DNA of 64,000 nt from Bemisia tabaci (Eukaryota; Arthropoda; Insecta; Hemiptera; Aleyrodidae): positions 23,201,372-23,265,371 of the forward strand of contig NC_092797.1 in the NCBI RefSeq assembly GCF_918797505.1. The letters run 5' to 3'. This document shows positions 22,034 through 34,626 of this stretch, one piece after another (the first letter of the stretch is position 1; each line of letters starts with the position of its first letter). The notes beneath the pieces were generated by a model, which was not told the DNA's origin, did not search any database, and was given only the letters and a program-made list of their open reading frames with translations. The position numbers and the translations under genes were made by a program.

Positions 22034-22350
22034 CGTTTTTTCAAAGTTTTTTCAGTCGGGTATCTGCGGCTGCTCTAATCCCAATTAGACCGCGATAAGC
22101 AGAAAGGAACCAAGCCACATCAGCTATTGCCAAATTTAATGGGGCAGTTTGATTTTACACATGAAAACGGTTGTGCGAATTTGGGTGTAAACAGTCCATT
22201 TTCTACGTACGAGGCAAATTCTTTAAAATTTACAAAGGAATTCGCTCAGACGTTCTCTTGTAAAAAATCAAATTGCCCAGTTACATATGGCAATAGCTGA
22301 TGTGGTTTGGTTCCTTTCTGTTAAAACGCGGTCCAATTACTGCGCATAAT
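22034..22350. mobile_element. Family F element, copy 3, foldback form
   Basis: 'ggaaccaagccacatcagct' at 22107 is inverted near 22300-22320 as 'agctgatgtggtttggttcc', giving a complete hairpin element of about 215 bp with 'ccgcgat'/'acgcgg' just outside. It lacks the 85-bp subrepeats of copies 1 and 2. Confidence 0.82.
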
Positions 22351-22975
22351 CCCTACCGCACATCCAAACGTATGAAACAAACATTAGACGCGCGTTAAAA
22401 CGTTAAAGAGATACCCCACAGCAATAGAATCGGCTCTCTTTTGAGCTCAAAAAGTAATTTGGTGGTCTCGGGCTAATAAGTACCTTAGATACTTGCACAA
22501 AGTATCTGGTGTAAAGATACGAGATATTTGCTTTTTATATCCATTTTATGAAACGATATTTGCCTTTAATTAGAGCTAGATTTGGTCGAAGAAAAGTGGG
22601 ATTATGAATCTCTATCACAGATTTAAATTCTACGTTATACCCTGTAACTTCTCAGCATTGCTGAGATGCAACTCAAACTGATTCCAGAATTTCGTAGATT
22701 TTTGCATCATTCCTGAACTTTGCACCATCGTTTCATCAAAAGAAACCGTGAAGAATTGTGAAATCTCTATTCCTTCCAAAATGATTATCTTTATCAAATG
22801 ATTATATTCAAAAAATTAAATCAGCAAATACACTTTCTTCTCTTGCGTGTATGGTATATAAGAATATTTTGACAGGTGTGCAATCAGCAATATGGTGTAT
22901 TTATCGGTAGAAGAAACGAAAGAAAAAAAACCGACGCAAGAATCACCTCACTCAAATGTACGTTCCGCGTAAAAA
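22351..22975. other. No gene or repeat resolved
   Basis: AT-rich, with no recognisable feature. Confidence 0.4.
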
Positions 22976-23200
22976 CTGCAAAAAAAAACACATTGTATCT
23001 AGAGTCCAGACTCTTGAAAACAATGACAAGAAAAAATACTCTTGACTCAATACTCTTGACTCAATTGGATTTTTGCTTGAATCAATACGAAATCCGCTTA
23101 AATTAAGAGGCTTGGTTCTTGATTTAAGCTAGATTTTGATTGAATCAAGAGTACTTTTTCTTGTCGATGTAACTCTAGATCCAATGTGTTTTTTTCCAAA
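22976..23200. mobile_element. Family E MITE, copy 3
   Basis: 'aaaaaaaacacattgtatct' at the left and 'gatccaatgtgtttttttcc' at the right. The extreme CACTGG/CCAGTG termini have been lost. A short internal repeat 'tactcttgactcaa' is doubled. Confidence 0.88.
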
Positions 23201-25756
23201 GAATGCTTCAGAAATACTTTAGCCATAGAATAAAACTTTTGTCAGGGTAGGCTCAATTCCCGAACTCTTCCGATTCATATTTCAAGTTCTTGACTTCATG
23301 TAGTGAAAACGACAATTATTCTGGGTAGACAGTGATTCAAGTGATTCAGGAGAACTTATTCATTGCTGGGAATGGTTTTGCGAGCGTGTAGGAGAAGGAA
23401 GGGCGAGGGTCACTCCAAGTCACAAGCTCATCCCATTAGATTCCACAGATAGTCATCATGGATGGCGCGGCTCCGAACTTTTGTCCCCATTTACTTCGAG
23501 GCCATTCATTTGAACTGATTTAAATGAAAAATAGCAGTGGCGGCGGCGGTCTCATTGCCTGTAAACAGCTTTAACGTGCAGGGCGATAATGCCATCCCTA
23601 AAAAATGGGCAAAAACTCCACAACAGCGGTTGAATGGATCGTCGCGTCGGAGCTGCGAGCAGTGGGGTGCCAAACTATTACTTCTCGCCGGGACGCGACG
23701 GGTCATAGTGTATTGCGGTGCGCATAACCACCCCGGCGCTGCTGGCCATCTCCCCTATGTTAAAGAGCAGCCTAATTTCAATTTATTACTTTGTTTTCCT
23801 CGCGAATCCGTGCTGAGCCCCGATGAGCTTTGTTTAATTAAATATTCCCCATAAATAACCATTCTTTCACTCCGGTTTTAATTTTAGGCAGCGTTAGCCA
23901 TTAGACAATTCTCCGATCGGACTGTAAAGTTTCGGTTTCGCAACTTTAGGATCGACCTCAACCCCCGTCTGCAGGGGGCGAAACGTCTCCTCAAGGGCAG
24001 GCCAAAAGTGTAACAATTAAGAAGGAATCCTTTATAATTGACGAAAATTATACGACCCGGGAAAAAAACGTCCGCGTTAGAGAGTTCTCTCATCCTCCTC
24101 ACCCTAGAAAAACCCCTGGCATCTTAGTTCTTCACCATCACAGGAAGAATACAACATGTATTTTTGTGCCATTGCAGGTGTAAGAAGGTGAAAATTTCGT
24201 AAATATGCATGCATAACTACGAGAGCTGAGTTAGCAGTGTTGTTGATTTTTTTCTTTGAAAAAAAAGCCACAATTTTTTTTAAAGTAATTAATTTAAATT
24301 TAATCATTAAAAATCTATCAAAATTATACAATTTGTAAAAATAGAGAGTGGGATGATTTATGTTCATCATCTTGCTTCAAGACCAAAGAGAAGTTTATTG
24401 GAGGTCAATGATGATGTTTTGAAAGTAGATAGGACTTTCACCTGTAAAATTAAAAATGACAATGATGTAAAACTGACGATCTTCAAAATAAAGCATACTA
24501 ATTTGTTTTTTAGGAGAAATTATGAGCTGTAACGCAAGTGGGCAAAAACTTTTAATCGTGGAAATTAGAAGCACGTAATACATGAAACACACGTATGATA
24601 CAAGAGAGGCTAAAATAAATGAAAATATTGCCATTAATTTGTAAAATAAAAGGAACAGAAATAGTTACAAGTAACTATTTCAAGTAACCCGGATGCCATC
24701 CTCCCACTACTTCAATTTTCTTCGCGCTTTTATCAATTGACTTAAACACTTCAATATCTTCACTGCTACTTTGATACTTGCAGTTCCCACTCTTGATCTT
24801 TTTGATGTGGCGTGTGTGCGCGCAATGAGTTTTTCAACTCTGCAAAAATCTAATAACGTCAAGCGTATTTTAGGCAGCCTGAATCCGTAAAACAGCCTAC
24901 TTCATGGTGTTCGCATAGGTAATATTCGAGAAATACCCTTTTTACGGGAGAGTGGAGTCAGTTCATTCGGAGGCACAAACAGAGACCAAATATTTACCAT
25001 TTTATAGCGCACAGAGTGCGCTTTATTTTTTCGCCTCTTCTCCATGCATGTTCAATTTCAGCAACACACCTGAATATTCACATGCAATAGTCTCATCGAG
25101 AGATATTTTAGGAGAGTCCATGCAGAAAAAAATCAAACATGCGGAATGCTATTTTCGAATCAATTTTTTTTTTCTTCTTCTTTTTCAATTGAGTTTAACA
25201 TTATTAAGGAGCGATTTGCATTGTCGACCACCATTGGATTTGTGCCGAGGGCAAAGGCATACTAATCAGCTATAATCAAACGCTAAAATATGTGTTATTT
25301 ATTATTTATGAGCAATAACCGTCAATTCATTATAAAAACTAAATATCAAAGAGGAGATTGAGCACCAACGATGAAATTTACAAAAATATGTTTAAATAAT
25401 TGCCCTTTTTCCGGTTTTTTGTGGCATGAACCCAGCGGTAATTTACGTGCTTGGTGATATTCGTAATTATATTTAGTGGCGATCGACTTTGACCTCTGTT
25501 GGATCACATGCCGAGGCATCTTAAGAAACGGCCGAATGTCTATATCTTTATTCTTCGTGCGTTTAATTTTGAATGTTTCTATAATTTGTTCAGGAAATGA
25601 TTCCTTCAAACGCAAAATAGAAAAATTCAAAATCGAACGACTTATGGTGAGCCTAATTTTTCCCTGCGCGCGAGGCTACTTTTTTAGCAAGGGTATAGGA
25701 ATTTGCTCTGTGCTTTCCCTTGGAGGAGTAGAACCAGTGCTCCCTAGTACAACTAG
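23201..25756. other. No gene resolved
   Basis: Mostly AT-rich. 23440-23870 is GC-richer and holds overlapping 105-codon (plus) and 66-codon (minus) frames without a domain. A 107-codon frame at 24952 contains a hydrophobic Phe/Leu run but no recognisable family. No RNA gene seen. Confidence 0.4.
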
Positions 25757-25905
25757 TTCCGAATTCGGGCAATTTTAAGGGTTTCCTAAATTTTCCTAGG
25801 GACTTTTGAAATTCTCGAAATTTTCCGGATCCTTTGTATTTTTCGGAACTTTCTCGGAACTTTCGAAAAAATCTTAAAGGAATCCCGGAACTTTTGACGG
25901 TCGCA
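25757..25905. repeat. Eroded 'ttttcctagggac' repeat fragment
   Basis: A run of related short blocks ('gggttt.ctaaattttcc', 'gaaattttccgga', 'cggaactttctcggaac') resembles the interior of CAGGGTGTC-type elements. No ends remain. Confidence 0.4.
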
Positions 25906-26543
25906 GAGTGGGACAAAAATACAATGGTTATGGTGGGGCGCATGAAAATTGGAACGAAAATAAGCTCCAAATCCTAGAACTTTTAACGGACATGGAATAG
26001 GAGCACGAGTAGATCACATCTCCGATAAACCATTCTATCGGTCCTTTCGTCTTTCCATGACATTGAAATTCTGGTATGGCTGGTCGCAACGAGAACCTGA
26101 CCCAGCCCCCCCCCCCCCAACGCCCCCCTTCCCCGCCCTGTTTAGAGTCGCTATGACAATGGCAATTGGGCGCATGTAACCAGACGGGCTGGGCTGCTGC
26201 AGCGCTAATTATAAAGCTCGTGCACTCCCTAGCCACAATGCAACATCTCAGAATGGTCTTTATTCGACGACGATTATGTGTCGTCTTTAATTTAAGTTTA
26301 TTGTCCAAGGACGCCAACCACCCCGTTCGCTTTGAGGTTAGTGTCCGTACGCCCCTCTCCCTGGCTTCCGTAGTACTGTCCCCGTCACCAAATTAATTCG
26401 CCTCCCGCTTTGATCTGGCTTAGTGGGGCAAAATATGCTCCCTAACATCCAGTAATTCGAGTGATGTGTTTGTGCGTTTATAGAAAGCTCTTGAGTTCTG
26501 TCGTAACCTCGCTTCGTGTGCGAGAACGACGCAGCGTCCTATG
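25906..26543. other. No gene resolved; 14-C run at 26107
   Basis: Minus-strand frame of 129 codons (25928-26317) and plus-strand frame of 76 codons overlap. Neither has a recognisable domain, and the first crosses a poly-C/C-rich stretch at 26105-26137. Confidence 0.4.
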
Positions 26544-26796
26544 CTGCCGCCCTATAGAAAAACGCCGTATGAACCTTCAGACGGGTCCAAGTTTCCTCCG
26601 ATAAAAACCGAATTTGCTGGGAAAATTGTGAATATTATTTTCCAAAATTTTCAGACAATTTTGCAGGCAATTCAATCTAAAATATGTGAAAATTTCAAGG
26701 AAAAATATGTATGAATGTTGTCAAAAATACATGTTTTATTAAGGGAAATTTGGCAACTCTTGACTGTTCATACGGCGTTCTTTCTAAACATGGTAG
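26544..26796. mobile_element. Family A MITE, copy 6
   Basis: The left end 'ctgccgccctatagaaaaac' is mutated; the right end is 'tttctaaacatggtag'. A perfect 4-bp duplication TATG flanks it (26540-26543, 26797-26800). Confidence 0.92.
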
Positions 26797-28061
26797 TATG
26801 GGTCGAAGCTATCCTCGTCAATTTCATTGTTCGGTTCAAAAACGACCCAATAACAAAAATTTCAGAAAATTGTTCAATCACAGAAAAATGATTTTTTGGA
26901 CGCAATGCAACATTTTTGCATTTTTTCAAATTTCATTATTTTTCATTTGTTTTACCAATAATAAAGCTAACATTGTCGAATTTCGTTCAGTCTATCCGTA
27001 TGTTCATAATCTTCAATGTCTGTAAAAATAAGTGTTTTTATGATACATGCCCCAAAAATTTTTTCCATCGTTTTCGGCCCTTATTTATTTATTCAGATTG
27101 TTGTTGTTCTTGCATTGTATTTTTTCCTCAGAATCGAATTTTAAAGAGTCGCACCATTTAATTCTCTATAGAGTGCGTGCGCAAATCGAACATCCACAAC
27201 TAGGGATTATCAATGGGGTTTTCTACTCCCGCGCTAAGAAAATACTGTTTGCCTAAGTTAGGTAAATGTAATTTTTATGAAATTTATTTATTGATAAATC
27301 ACCTCGACCCTAATAGGAAACATATATAGCATGGAATAAGAAACAAGCATTGCCTTTTATAATGCCAAGCAGGTTAGGTTCATGCTCCTGGAAAAATCAT
27401 TCTCTGGAATATTGTTGTTGTTTTGAAAAGTTCCTTGATTTTTTTTTCTTCTTGCTTGTACCCTAAAGGGAAAGCTCAGCCGTCTTCAGTATTCATAGCA
27501 GCTATGGCGGGAAAGAATAATTAATTGCCCCGGAAAACTTTGATAATGACCCTCCCGGGAAATGATGAAAATGCCGCAAACATTTTGAGACATTAAATTT
27601 CTGATACATCCTGTGTAGCAAGCGGGGAACTCAATGACAATGCATTCCAAAACTCTTATCACTTAAAATGATTATGATTCTACGGAGAGAGACCCTGAAA
27701 AAGCCTAAGTCAAATAAATAGCTACGGTTTTGCATGTCTGACTCTTGCATCTGAGAGAATCAACACAAATTGGGTGAGAAAAGGGGACAACGGAATGGTA
27801 AAATACGCAGGTGAACCAGAGCGAAGTAAACAACAAACTTAAAAAGCAAAAACTAAACAAAAATAGTAGTTTTCAAAAGTTATACAATTGAAAAGATGCT
27901 GTTTGGCGCTCGATTTCAAACTTTAAGTTAATTGCAGCTGTGCTGTGCAGTACTTGAACTTAAAGCTTCGAACGCTTTCGTAACTCAAGCGCTCAGTTGT
28001 TTCAGGATATGAGATTGGCGTATTCTTTCTTTCCCTCCTCGAACAATAATTCAGCGCTATG
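26797..28061. other. No gene resolved
   Basis: AT-rich. Phe/Ile-rich frames of 69-81 codons near 26916-27256 look like translated AT-rich DNA. No repeat match. Confidence 0.4.
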
Positions 28062-28314
28062 CTGCCGTGTTAAGGAAGAACGCCATATGAACCTTCAGGT
28101 GTTGCCAAATTTTCAATTATAAAACACAAATTTCCTGGTAAATTTATGAATGTTGTCCTTCCAATTTTTCAGATGATTTAGTTCGCAATTTTAGGTAAAG
28201 ATTCTGAAAATTTAAAGGATAAATGTTCAGAGCTTCCCTCACAAATGAACTTTTTATTGAAAGAAATTTGGCAACTCTCGAATGTTCCTACGGCGTTCTT
28301 CCTCAGCACGGCAG
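28062..28314. mobile_element. Family A MITE, copy 7
   Basis: Both ends are well preserved ('ctgccgtgttaaggaagaac' and 'cttcctcagcacggcag'). Perfect duplication TATG (28058-28061, 28315-28318). Confidence 0.95.
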
Positions 28315-28549
28315 TATGGTTGTTTTGATTTTGCTCCTTTAATATTTACATACCTCTTAAAAATTTGCTTTTCCCCGTGAGTTCTCTTGTCTATGTTTCT
28401 CCTATGGGTATACGTTTGCAGTTATTCTTCAATTACAAGCACGATCTCGGAATAATTCATCCACTCTAGTTTTCATTTCCCAGGTCTGTTTTCCCCGGCT
28501 CTTTTCTTCACGTCTTTCCGCCCTCTTTCAGTACACCCGCGGGCTGATT

Positions 28550-28932
28550 ATTGAAATTGATAGACAAAGAGATAGACAAAGAATACATAGGGAGTATGGA
28601 GCGATCCTGTCGGTTGAAACTGGTGATTTTTATAGATTAAGAGGTAAAATGTACCTATTTCTGTTAAACGGAACTTTGTGCATTATGACATGAGCCCTAA
28701 GACGCATGAGAATATATGCATAACAGGGCTCACGTCATGATGCACATAGTTCTGTTTGACAGAAATACGTCCAAATGATGGACTAACACTGTATAGGGTC
28801 TCTTGTCGGTTGCCGTTAGTTAGTCTATTATCTACCTCCTTTGCCTATTGCAACCGCCCACTTCCATCAATAGGATCTCTCCAAATCTCTCTTGTCTTCT
28901 TTGTCTATAGCTTTGTCTATCAATTTCAATAT
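28550..28932. mobile_element. Family S MITE, copy 1, carrying an R hairpin
   Basis: 'gcgggctgattattgaaatt' and 'gatagacaaagagatagaca' at the left pair with 'tgtctatagctttgtctatc' and 'aatttcaatatttagg' at the right. The R-type hairpin 28650-28776 sits inside. A truncated second copy is at 44139. Confidence 0.85.
28650..28776. mobile_element. Family R hairpin, copy 2, nested in S
   Basis: 'tatttctgttaaacggaact' and 'gacatgagccct' pair with 'agggctcacgtcatgatgca' and 'gttctgtttgacagaaatac'. Near-perfect hairpin with a loop near 28705. Confidence 0.87.
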
Positions 28933-29544
28933 TTAGGTCGCGGCTCATTTTCTAACATAAACGTAATGAGAAATAGTTCAGGCTCTGAAGTTCTTCTCAT
29001 GCTCTCATCTTCTTCACCTTTCACTCATTTATCATTAGTAGTTAACTATCTCTAAGATGTATATGTTTCATATTCTTAAGCTAGAAGTGCTAAATTTATA
29101 TTTCCAAAGACAAGCTAATAAATCTTCAAAAAAAAAGAAAAAAAAAGAGGTATGTAGCACGGTCAGTACGTATCTTTCCGCAGTCTCATCCAGTTTTACA
29201 AGATACTCGCGAACTGTTTATTACTTTGAACTGGGGAGTTTGATTTAAAATTGATTTAAGAGACCGTCCAAATCAGTACAACATTTAGCGATTACGAATC
29301 TAAAAACCCACAAGAATAGGTATCTCTCACCTGATAGAATAGGAATAAGAAACTTCGATGTGTAAACGAATTGAGGAAGCAAGTTGACTCATGACAAAGC
29401 ATTGAGCACTCTGAGCGAACATTAATTGGACACACTCCAAATAAGTACGCATAGAGAGTAAACAGCACCTTTATTGGACAAACCCCAAAATTTGGCAGCA
29501 TCGTTTTTAAGAAGAATCCTACGTTTTCTGCACGAATAATACAT
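28933..29544. other. No gene seen
   Basis: Contains an A-rich stretch (29129-29148) and a 108-codon minus-strand frame (29292-29618) overlapping element T, with no recognisable domain. Confidence 0.4.
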
Positions 29545-29808
29545 ATGAATTGCATTTTGCAAAAAGGAACCACTAGCATTGCAATGATGCTAAGATTGTG
29601 CAACTTCATTTTTTGCAATAAAATTGCGGAAATCGTGAAAAAACTATGAAATTCAGATGGTAATTTTTGTCTTAAATTTACAGTTTTTAGCGAGTAAAAT
29701 AGAAACTATGAATGGATAATCGGGTTTTTCCTCCAAGACAAAAGAAGTTGCACAATCTTAGCAACATTGCAATGCTAGTGGTTCCTTTTTGCAAAATGCA
29801 ATCCATAT
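29545..29808. mobile_element. Family T hairpin MITE with TA flanks
   Basis: The left arm 'gaattgcattttgcaaaaag' continues for about 55 bp and is inverted at the right to 'ctttttgcaaaatgcaatcc'. TA flanks both ends (29543-29544, 29809-29810), as for Tc1/mariner-type insertions. Confidence 0.85.
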
Positions 29809-29925
29809 AATAGTGACTATTATGTCACGACTATACTGCACGAAGCTTTGAAACACTGAAGCACACACATTTCACTGAAGCGAATGTGCATTTTATAGAC
29901 TCATTCACCAAAATGCAGTAGAATA

Positions 29926-30162
29926 CTGCCGTGCTAAGGAAGAACGCCGTATGAACATCCAATTTTTCCTTCAATAAAGCACGAATTTTCCTGGAAACCT
30001 GTGAATGTTTTTCTTCCAATTTTTCACAGAATTTAATTTGGAATTTGATCTAAATTATTAAAGCATTTAAAAAAAATTCTCATATTATTCCCAAGAAATT
30101 CACACTTCATCCCTGAAAGTGTTGCAGTAGTGCTCATACGGAGTTTTTCCATTGCACGCCAG
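29926..30162. mobile_element. Family A MITE, copy 8
   Basis: Left end CTGCCGTGCTAAGGAAGAAC; the right end 'ccattgcacgccag' is eroded. Perfect duplication AATA (29922-29925, 30163-30166). Confidence 0.93.
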
Positions 30163-31237
30163 AATATGTGACCGGATCTGAAATCCGGACCTTATCTTCC
30201 AAAAATATACTAGGTGAATTATTTTTGGCACCACTTTACGCAAACAAAAACGTTGGAAAGGGCACAAGCTTGACCCTGATTCCTTAAAAATTTGAGGCAA
30301 TACGAACCATGAAGTTTCAAGACGAAACTTCCTAGGTTGTAGAAAAATATGGTGTAAGTTTTTATGAAAACGAAGGAACATTTTCTACCGGAAAATGAGA
30401 TCTTTTTTCATAAATGCGGAAAAATCGTATTATATAATTGTTCTACTCGTCTGGTTTTTGTCACATGATCCAATGTGAATCAATATTGAGCCCCTGGAAT
30501 ACCGAAGAAATCTTCTTGAACTCCTGAAATCCCGAAAGTCTAGCGTGGAGTACGTCTGAATGTAGATAACTGAGCGGGATGAAAGCAAATGCTAGCCCTT
30601 TGAAAAAACGATGAGTTTATTCTGTATTTTGAGCGGAAAATGGAAGGAGCTTGTTATTTCTATCGAGTTATGCATGAGGTAAATCGTCCGTAAAGCAGAG
30701 GAGAAGGGAAGACCTTCTTTTGTGCACAATAAGTGCGCTGAAAAGTGGAGAGCCATATGTAAATAGGTGACTAAAAATTTGGGAAGGCGAGCTTATAGCC
30801 AAGCGAGGGAGGTCTAAAACAAATAGTGGCTCTCTTTTTGTGCTTTTTTTACGGGTTGTTTGGTCCGGAAAAAAGGATTCCCTTGGGGCTTAACACGCGG
30901 CCCAGCCGTTTTCCCCGCTTCCTCTGTTAGGTTGAGCATGCACGCGTTGAACTGAGAGAGCGAAATCAGCACTCAATTCTGTTTGAATTCAGCGCAGACG
31001 TACTTACTTCTCTCTTCCTCTCCCTTCCAAAAATTAGATCAAGCTGTGATAACTCAAAGAACCAGTGGATGAATTCAAAGATGCTCCAGATTTTATCAAA
31101 GTCTCAGAGTTTAAAAAAGAATAATAATGCATGATTCTTCAAAGCGGCCATAAAACTTGACTTGAAGCGATTATGCCGCTCAGAGTACGAAATGAATGAG
31201 GACAGAAATAAATACGTACGTTAATACGCACCAGTAG
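30163..31237. other. No gene or repeat resolved
   Basis: Mixed composition, with no recognisable feature. A 93-codon minus-strand frame starts within the preceding A element. Confidence 0.4.
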
Positions 31238-31392
31238 CGCGGCGTGAATTGCGATGTATCGATTGTTTCTGCCATTTAAACCTATGGTAAAGAATCGATT
31301 ATTAAGGTGTTCGCTGCGAACACCCTGTTTATCGATCCTTTTTAATCTTTTAAAATGGCATAATCGATATATCGCAAAGCACGCCACGCCAC
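31238..31392. mobile_element. Family J palindromic repeat, copy 2
   Basis: 'gcgatgtatcgattg' at the left pairs with 'aatcgatatatcgca' at the right. The centre is the perfect 'ggtgttcgctgcgaacacc'. The best-preserved copy in the window. Confidence 0.8.
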
Positions 31393-31572
31393 TGCTACGC
31401 ACCAAGTCAATGATACGCGAGTTACGGAATACATCGAGTACGGAATGCTTGATGTATTTAGTATGGATCCATTTTACTGATTCATTTTTTTTACTGTTTT
31501 AATTATTTGTTTTTTTAAAGAAAATAGTGTCACCAATTTGATTTTAACCGCTTCTTTCCGCTAACTGTTACA

Positions 31573-31755
31573 ATGGAATCAATAGAAATAAGGTGTCTTG
31601 TTTCAGTTATCATTCTGCTTTGCATTAGAGCAGTTGGCAACCTAGGTCGAGGCGTAAAATACGAGGGAGAAATTTTGCAACTCCAATTCATTATCTGCCT
31701 GCACTCACTCGTGGCAACGCTTACTGAAGAGTCTCTTCCAGCGCTAAAACAATGA
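31573..31755 (+). CDS. Small hydrophobic ORF, doubtful
   Basis: 60 codons starting ATG after 'gttaca'. Residues 8-23 (CLVSVIILLCIRAVGN) form a hydrophobic stretch behind a charged start, signal-peptide-like. The remainder has no recognisable motif. No polyadenylation or splice evidence supports it, and a frame of this length is expected by chance. Confidence 0.15.
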   Translation: MESIEIRCLVSVIILLCIRAVGNLGRGVKYEGEILQLQFIICLHSLVATLTEESLPALKQ

Positions 31756-32576
31756 TCATTTATTCGATCTGTCTCAGAGATTCAAATTAAGTCTCGATTC
31801 CAGATTGAAATTGATTAATTAAAACCCACTGGATCGCCTCGGTATTGCGTAGGATTTGAGGTGTCAAGCTGTTTAGTTACGCCGCCACTTAAGCTCAAAA
31901 TTGTGGCTTTTAATCAAAACTAAAACAGCCATTTATCTCTGGTCTTTTTTAAACGAACGGCATCAGGCGGCAGCCTCCAATAAGTTTCTATAAATCACGT
32001 TAAGGTCTTTACTTTTCATACGCACTTTTGGTATTTTTCATCTTTTAGGGGAAAAAAGGAACTATCATCAAACTTTAAACCTATGTTTCACTGGGAAACT
32101 CTTCTTTGCAAATTACATGCTAATGTATTTTTTGTGTCCTTGAATGGCAATTTAGATCGCACAAATTAATTTTGTCAGCCAAAGTGGATGTATTTGAACT
32201 AGAGGAAACTGTGTCGCACAAACCTTGTATGCATTGCACATAGTTTCTTTCAGCATTAACACGCGCAAACAGTGGTGATTCTTGGAAGGTGGCAACACTG
32301 ATTTTCTTACATTTAAATACATGTAAGACAATCGATTCTTCGTGAGGCAGCGTATATACCTCATCTAAAATCGACATTTTAAACGGACTTAAACTTACAA
32401 AATTGCCACTGCGTCCAAACATGGTGATGTCTTTGTTGAAACAAAAATCCGACTGTTAATTAAAATAGGCCTCATCCACCAAGGAGTTATATGTAACTTC
32501 TTTTGCATACATTTCTCAAAATCTGTACCTAATTCTGGAAGGAAATATCAGCCTCACTTCTTAAAATATCACGGAT
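31756..32576. other. No gene resolved
   Basis: Two overlapping minus-strand frames (32120-32422 and 32152-32364) with no recognisable domain. No repeat match. Confidence 0.4.
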
Positions 32577-33077
32577 ATGGCTATGATCTTTATAAAGCTT
32601 TGTCTTTTGTATAGGTATAAATTCAGACATTACTCCCGGGCATACACAATAATTTTTAGAGATCATACACGATTAAATTATTTTAGGGTAAGAGTTATCT
32701 ACAGGAACCAACGCTTTACGTGTCAGGTAATTTTGTATGAAAACAAGACCCAGTTTGACAAAATTGCGATTTGTAAATTATTTCAACCTACAATTTATCG
32801 GGTGTCACTTCGCCAAGAAATTATCAACCAGTCTGAGTCACTCAAAAACTATCATTACGTTGAAAATAGTGCTATGATCCCTGATACCTATCAACTTATG
32901 CCTCTAAAATGTGGTGTCTTTGGTTGCAATACGGTGGATTTCCAGCTCTTTCGAGGACGATCTTCGAGTCGATCGATTGATACTAAGCGAACATTTCTCA
33001 ATTTTAAGAATTGTTTTACAAATTCTAGAATGTCACAGCACGCTTTAGGGTGTTTGGTTTTCGCACTCAATATCTGA
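32577..33077 (+). CDS. Longest ORF in the window, unrecognised and doubtful
   Basis: 166 codons from an ATG at 32577. The product is basic and Tyr/Phe/Arg-rich, starting MAMIFIKLCLLYRYKFRHYS, without a domain I recognise, a cysteine framework or repeats. The hydrophobic start is short. Flanks are AT-rich and there is no match to any repeat here. At this window size one such frame can occur by chance. It could also be part of a decayed element or a lineage-specific gene. Confidence 0.2.
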   Translation: MAMIFIKLCLLYRYKFRHYSRAYTIIFRDHTRLNYFRVRVIYRNQRFTCQVILYENKTQFDKIAICKLFQPTIYRVSLRQEIINQSESLKNYHYVENSAMIPDTYQLMPLKCGVFGCNTVDFQLFRGRSSSRSIDTKRTFLNFKNCFTNSRMSQHALGCLVFALNI

Positions 33078-33533
33078 TCAAGTATCACAGACCTTCGAAT
33101 AATTCTGAGTCTGAGTGTAAACTTCCCGAGTTAATATGGAAATTCAAGTATGGTCTTTCGATTTACGATATACCCTCGGTAAGTGCTTGTGCGCAGTTAT
33201 TTCGAAATTTTTCTTCGTCTTCAGTGTATGAATATACCTCAAAACAGCGAAGGCAACAGCCAAAGAACGGTGCTAATCACTCAAAAAGGAGGTAGATGGT
33301 TGTTGCTGCAGAATTTCTTCGTGGAAATGTCGAGTAAAGGTCTCGATACACGATCAAATTCCGATCAAAGTAGACCACTTGATGACTGATGGTCACCATG
33401 CAACAGACTCAGTCTTCTTTGATCAAAATTGGACGGGCCGTCACATTTTGATCAGAATGGAGTGCCACCATTCATAATTTCTTGCCACACGAAACATTTC
33501 TGCTAAGTTTTCATTTGAAACTAAGCGAAGTAA
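33078..33533. other. No gene resolved
   Basis: A short inverted similarity exists between 'gatcaaattccgatcaaag' (33353) and 'gatcaaaattggacgg' (33420). Too weak to name as an element. Confidence 0.35.
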
Positions 33534-33762
33534 CACTGGAAAAAAAACACATTGGATCTACAGTCTAGACTCTTGAAAACATTGACAAGAAAAATGACTC
33601 TTGATTCAATCAGATTTAAGCTTAAATCAAAAGGAAATCCGCTCAAATTAAGAGGCTTATTGGTTCTTGATTTAAGCTTAAATCTGATTGAATCAAGAGT
33701 ATTTTTTCTTGTCGATGTTTTTAAGAGTCTGCACTCTAGATCCAATGTGTTTTTTTCCAGTG
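33534..33762. mobile_element. Family E MITE, copy 4, best preserved
   Basis: CACTGGAAAAAAAACACATT and the complementary ...AATGTGTTTTTTTCCAGTG close an almost perfect 229-bp palindrome. The flanks are AA/AA (33532-33533, 33763-33764), a 2-bp duplication like that at copy 1. The antiparallel 74- and 96-codon frames are products of the palindrome. Confidence 0.95.
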
Positions 33763-34119
33763 AACGATTTCAAGACTATGATGGCTCCCGACACTTTGAT
33801 AGCAGTTGGTTCGGGAATTTGATCGTGTATCGAAACCTTTAGAAGTAAAAGTTTTCAATTGTCATTAAGAGGTTATCGGGGGGTCTCTATTTGTCTCAAG
33901 ATTTATCGCTGATGAATCTTGCACGTGCGCGGGAGGATCGCCATTCTCGACCCAGATCGAAAGGGACGTAAGTCGATAAGTCGAGAGCACGGATCGACAA
34001 GATGCGATACGGTGCGATGTCGGTTAATTACGGGTCCAGGCGCGGTTGTGACCCGGAGCGGGGGTCTTTCGCTCGAGAATTGAATGGCGCTCTGCACAGA
34101 CATACTGCAGAGTACAAGG

Positions 34120-34372
34120 CTGTCGTGCTAAGGAAGAACGCCGTATGAGCCTTCAGACGTTGCCAATTTTCCTTCGTTAAAACCGAATTTACTGGGAAAA
34201 TTGTGAAGATTTTTCCCCAAAATTTTCAGACAATTTTAGTACACAATTTAATCTAAAACATCTGAAAATTTCAATGGAAATTGCGCATGAGTGTCGTCAA
34301 AAATACACGTTTTATCGAGGGAAATTTGGCAACTCTAGAATGTTCTTACGGGGTTTTTCCTTACGACGGCAG
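34120..34372. mobile_element. Family A MITE, copy 9
   Basis: Ends 'ctgtcgtgctaaggaagaac' and 'ccttacgacggcag'. Flanks AAGG/AAGC, 3 of 4 matching. Confidence 0.93.
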
Positions 34373-34626
34373 AAGCGAAGCCGCAGCCGCGTTTCGACTT
34401 ATTCCAAATATGTTGATCTATTGTTGATTGTGGGCAGATGAGCCGGTGAATGGTGGGCGCGGGTGGATTATGAATCCTTATCCCGCTCGCATCGGCATTG
34501 TTGAATGGTGCGGTCCGAATCGGAATCTCTTCTCGCCGTTTTCCGGGTCCTTTTGCCTTGATTGCCAGGCGGGATGGTAACAGCCAATGCTGCAAGATCA
34601 GGCCAATTTCGTCATTGGTTTCGATG

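Noticed and set aside
25928..26317. 129-codon minus-strand gene
   Set aside because: Translates through poly-C/C-rich low-complexity DNA (Gly-rich run) and has no recognisable domain.
22876..33842. Frames containing peptide words such as ESRLLKT or QSRLLKTLTRK, repeated between loci
   Set aside because: They are translations of the palindromic E MITE, which explains the similarity between loci and strands.
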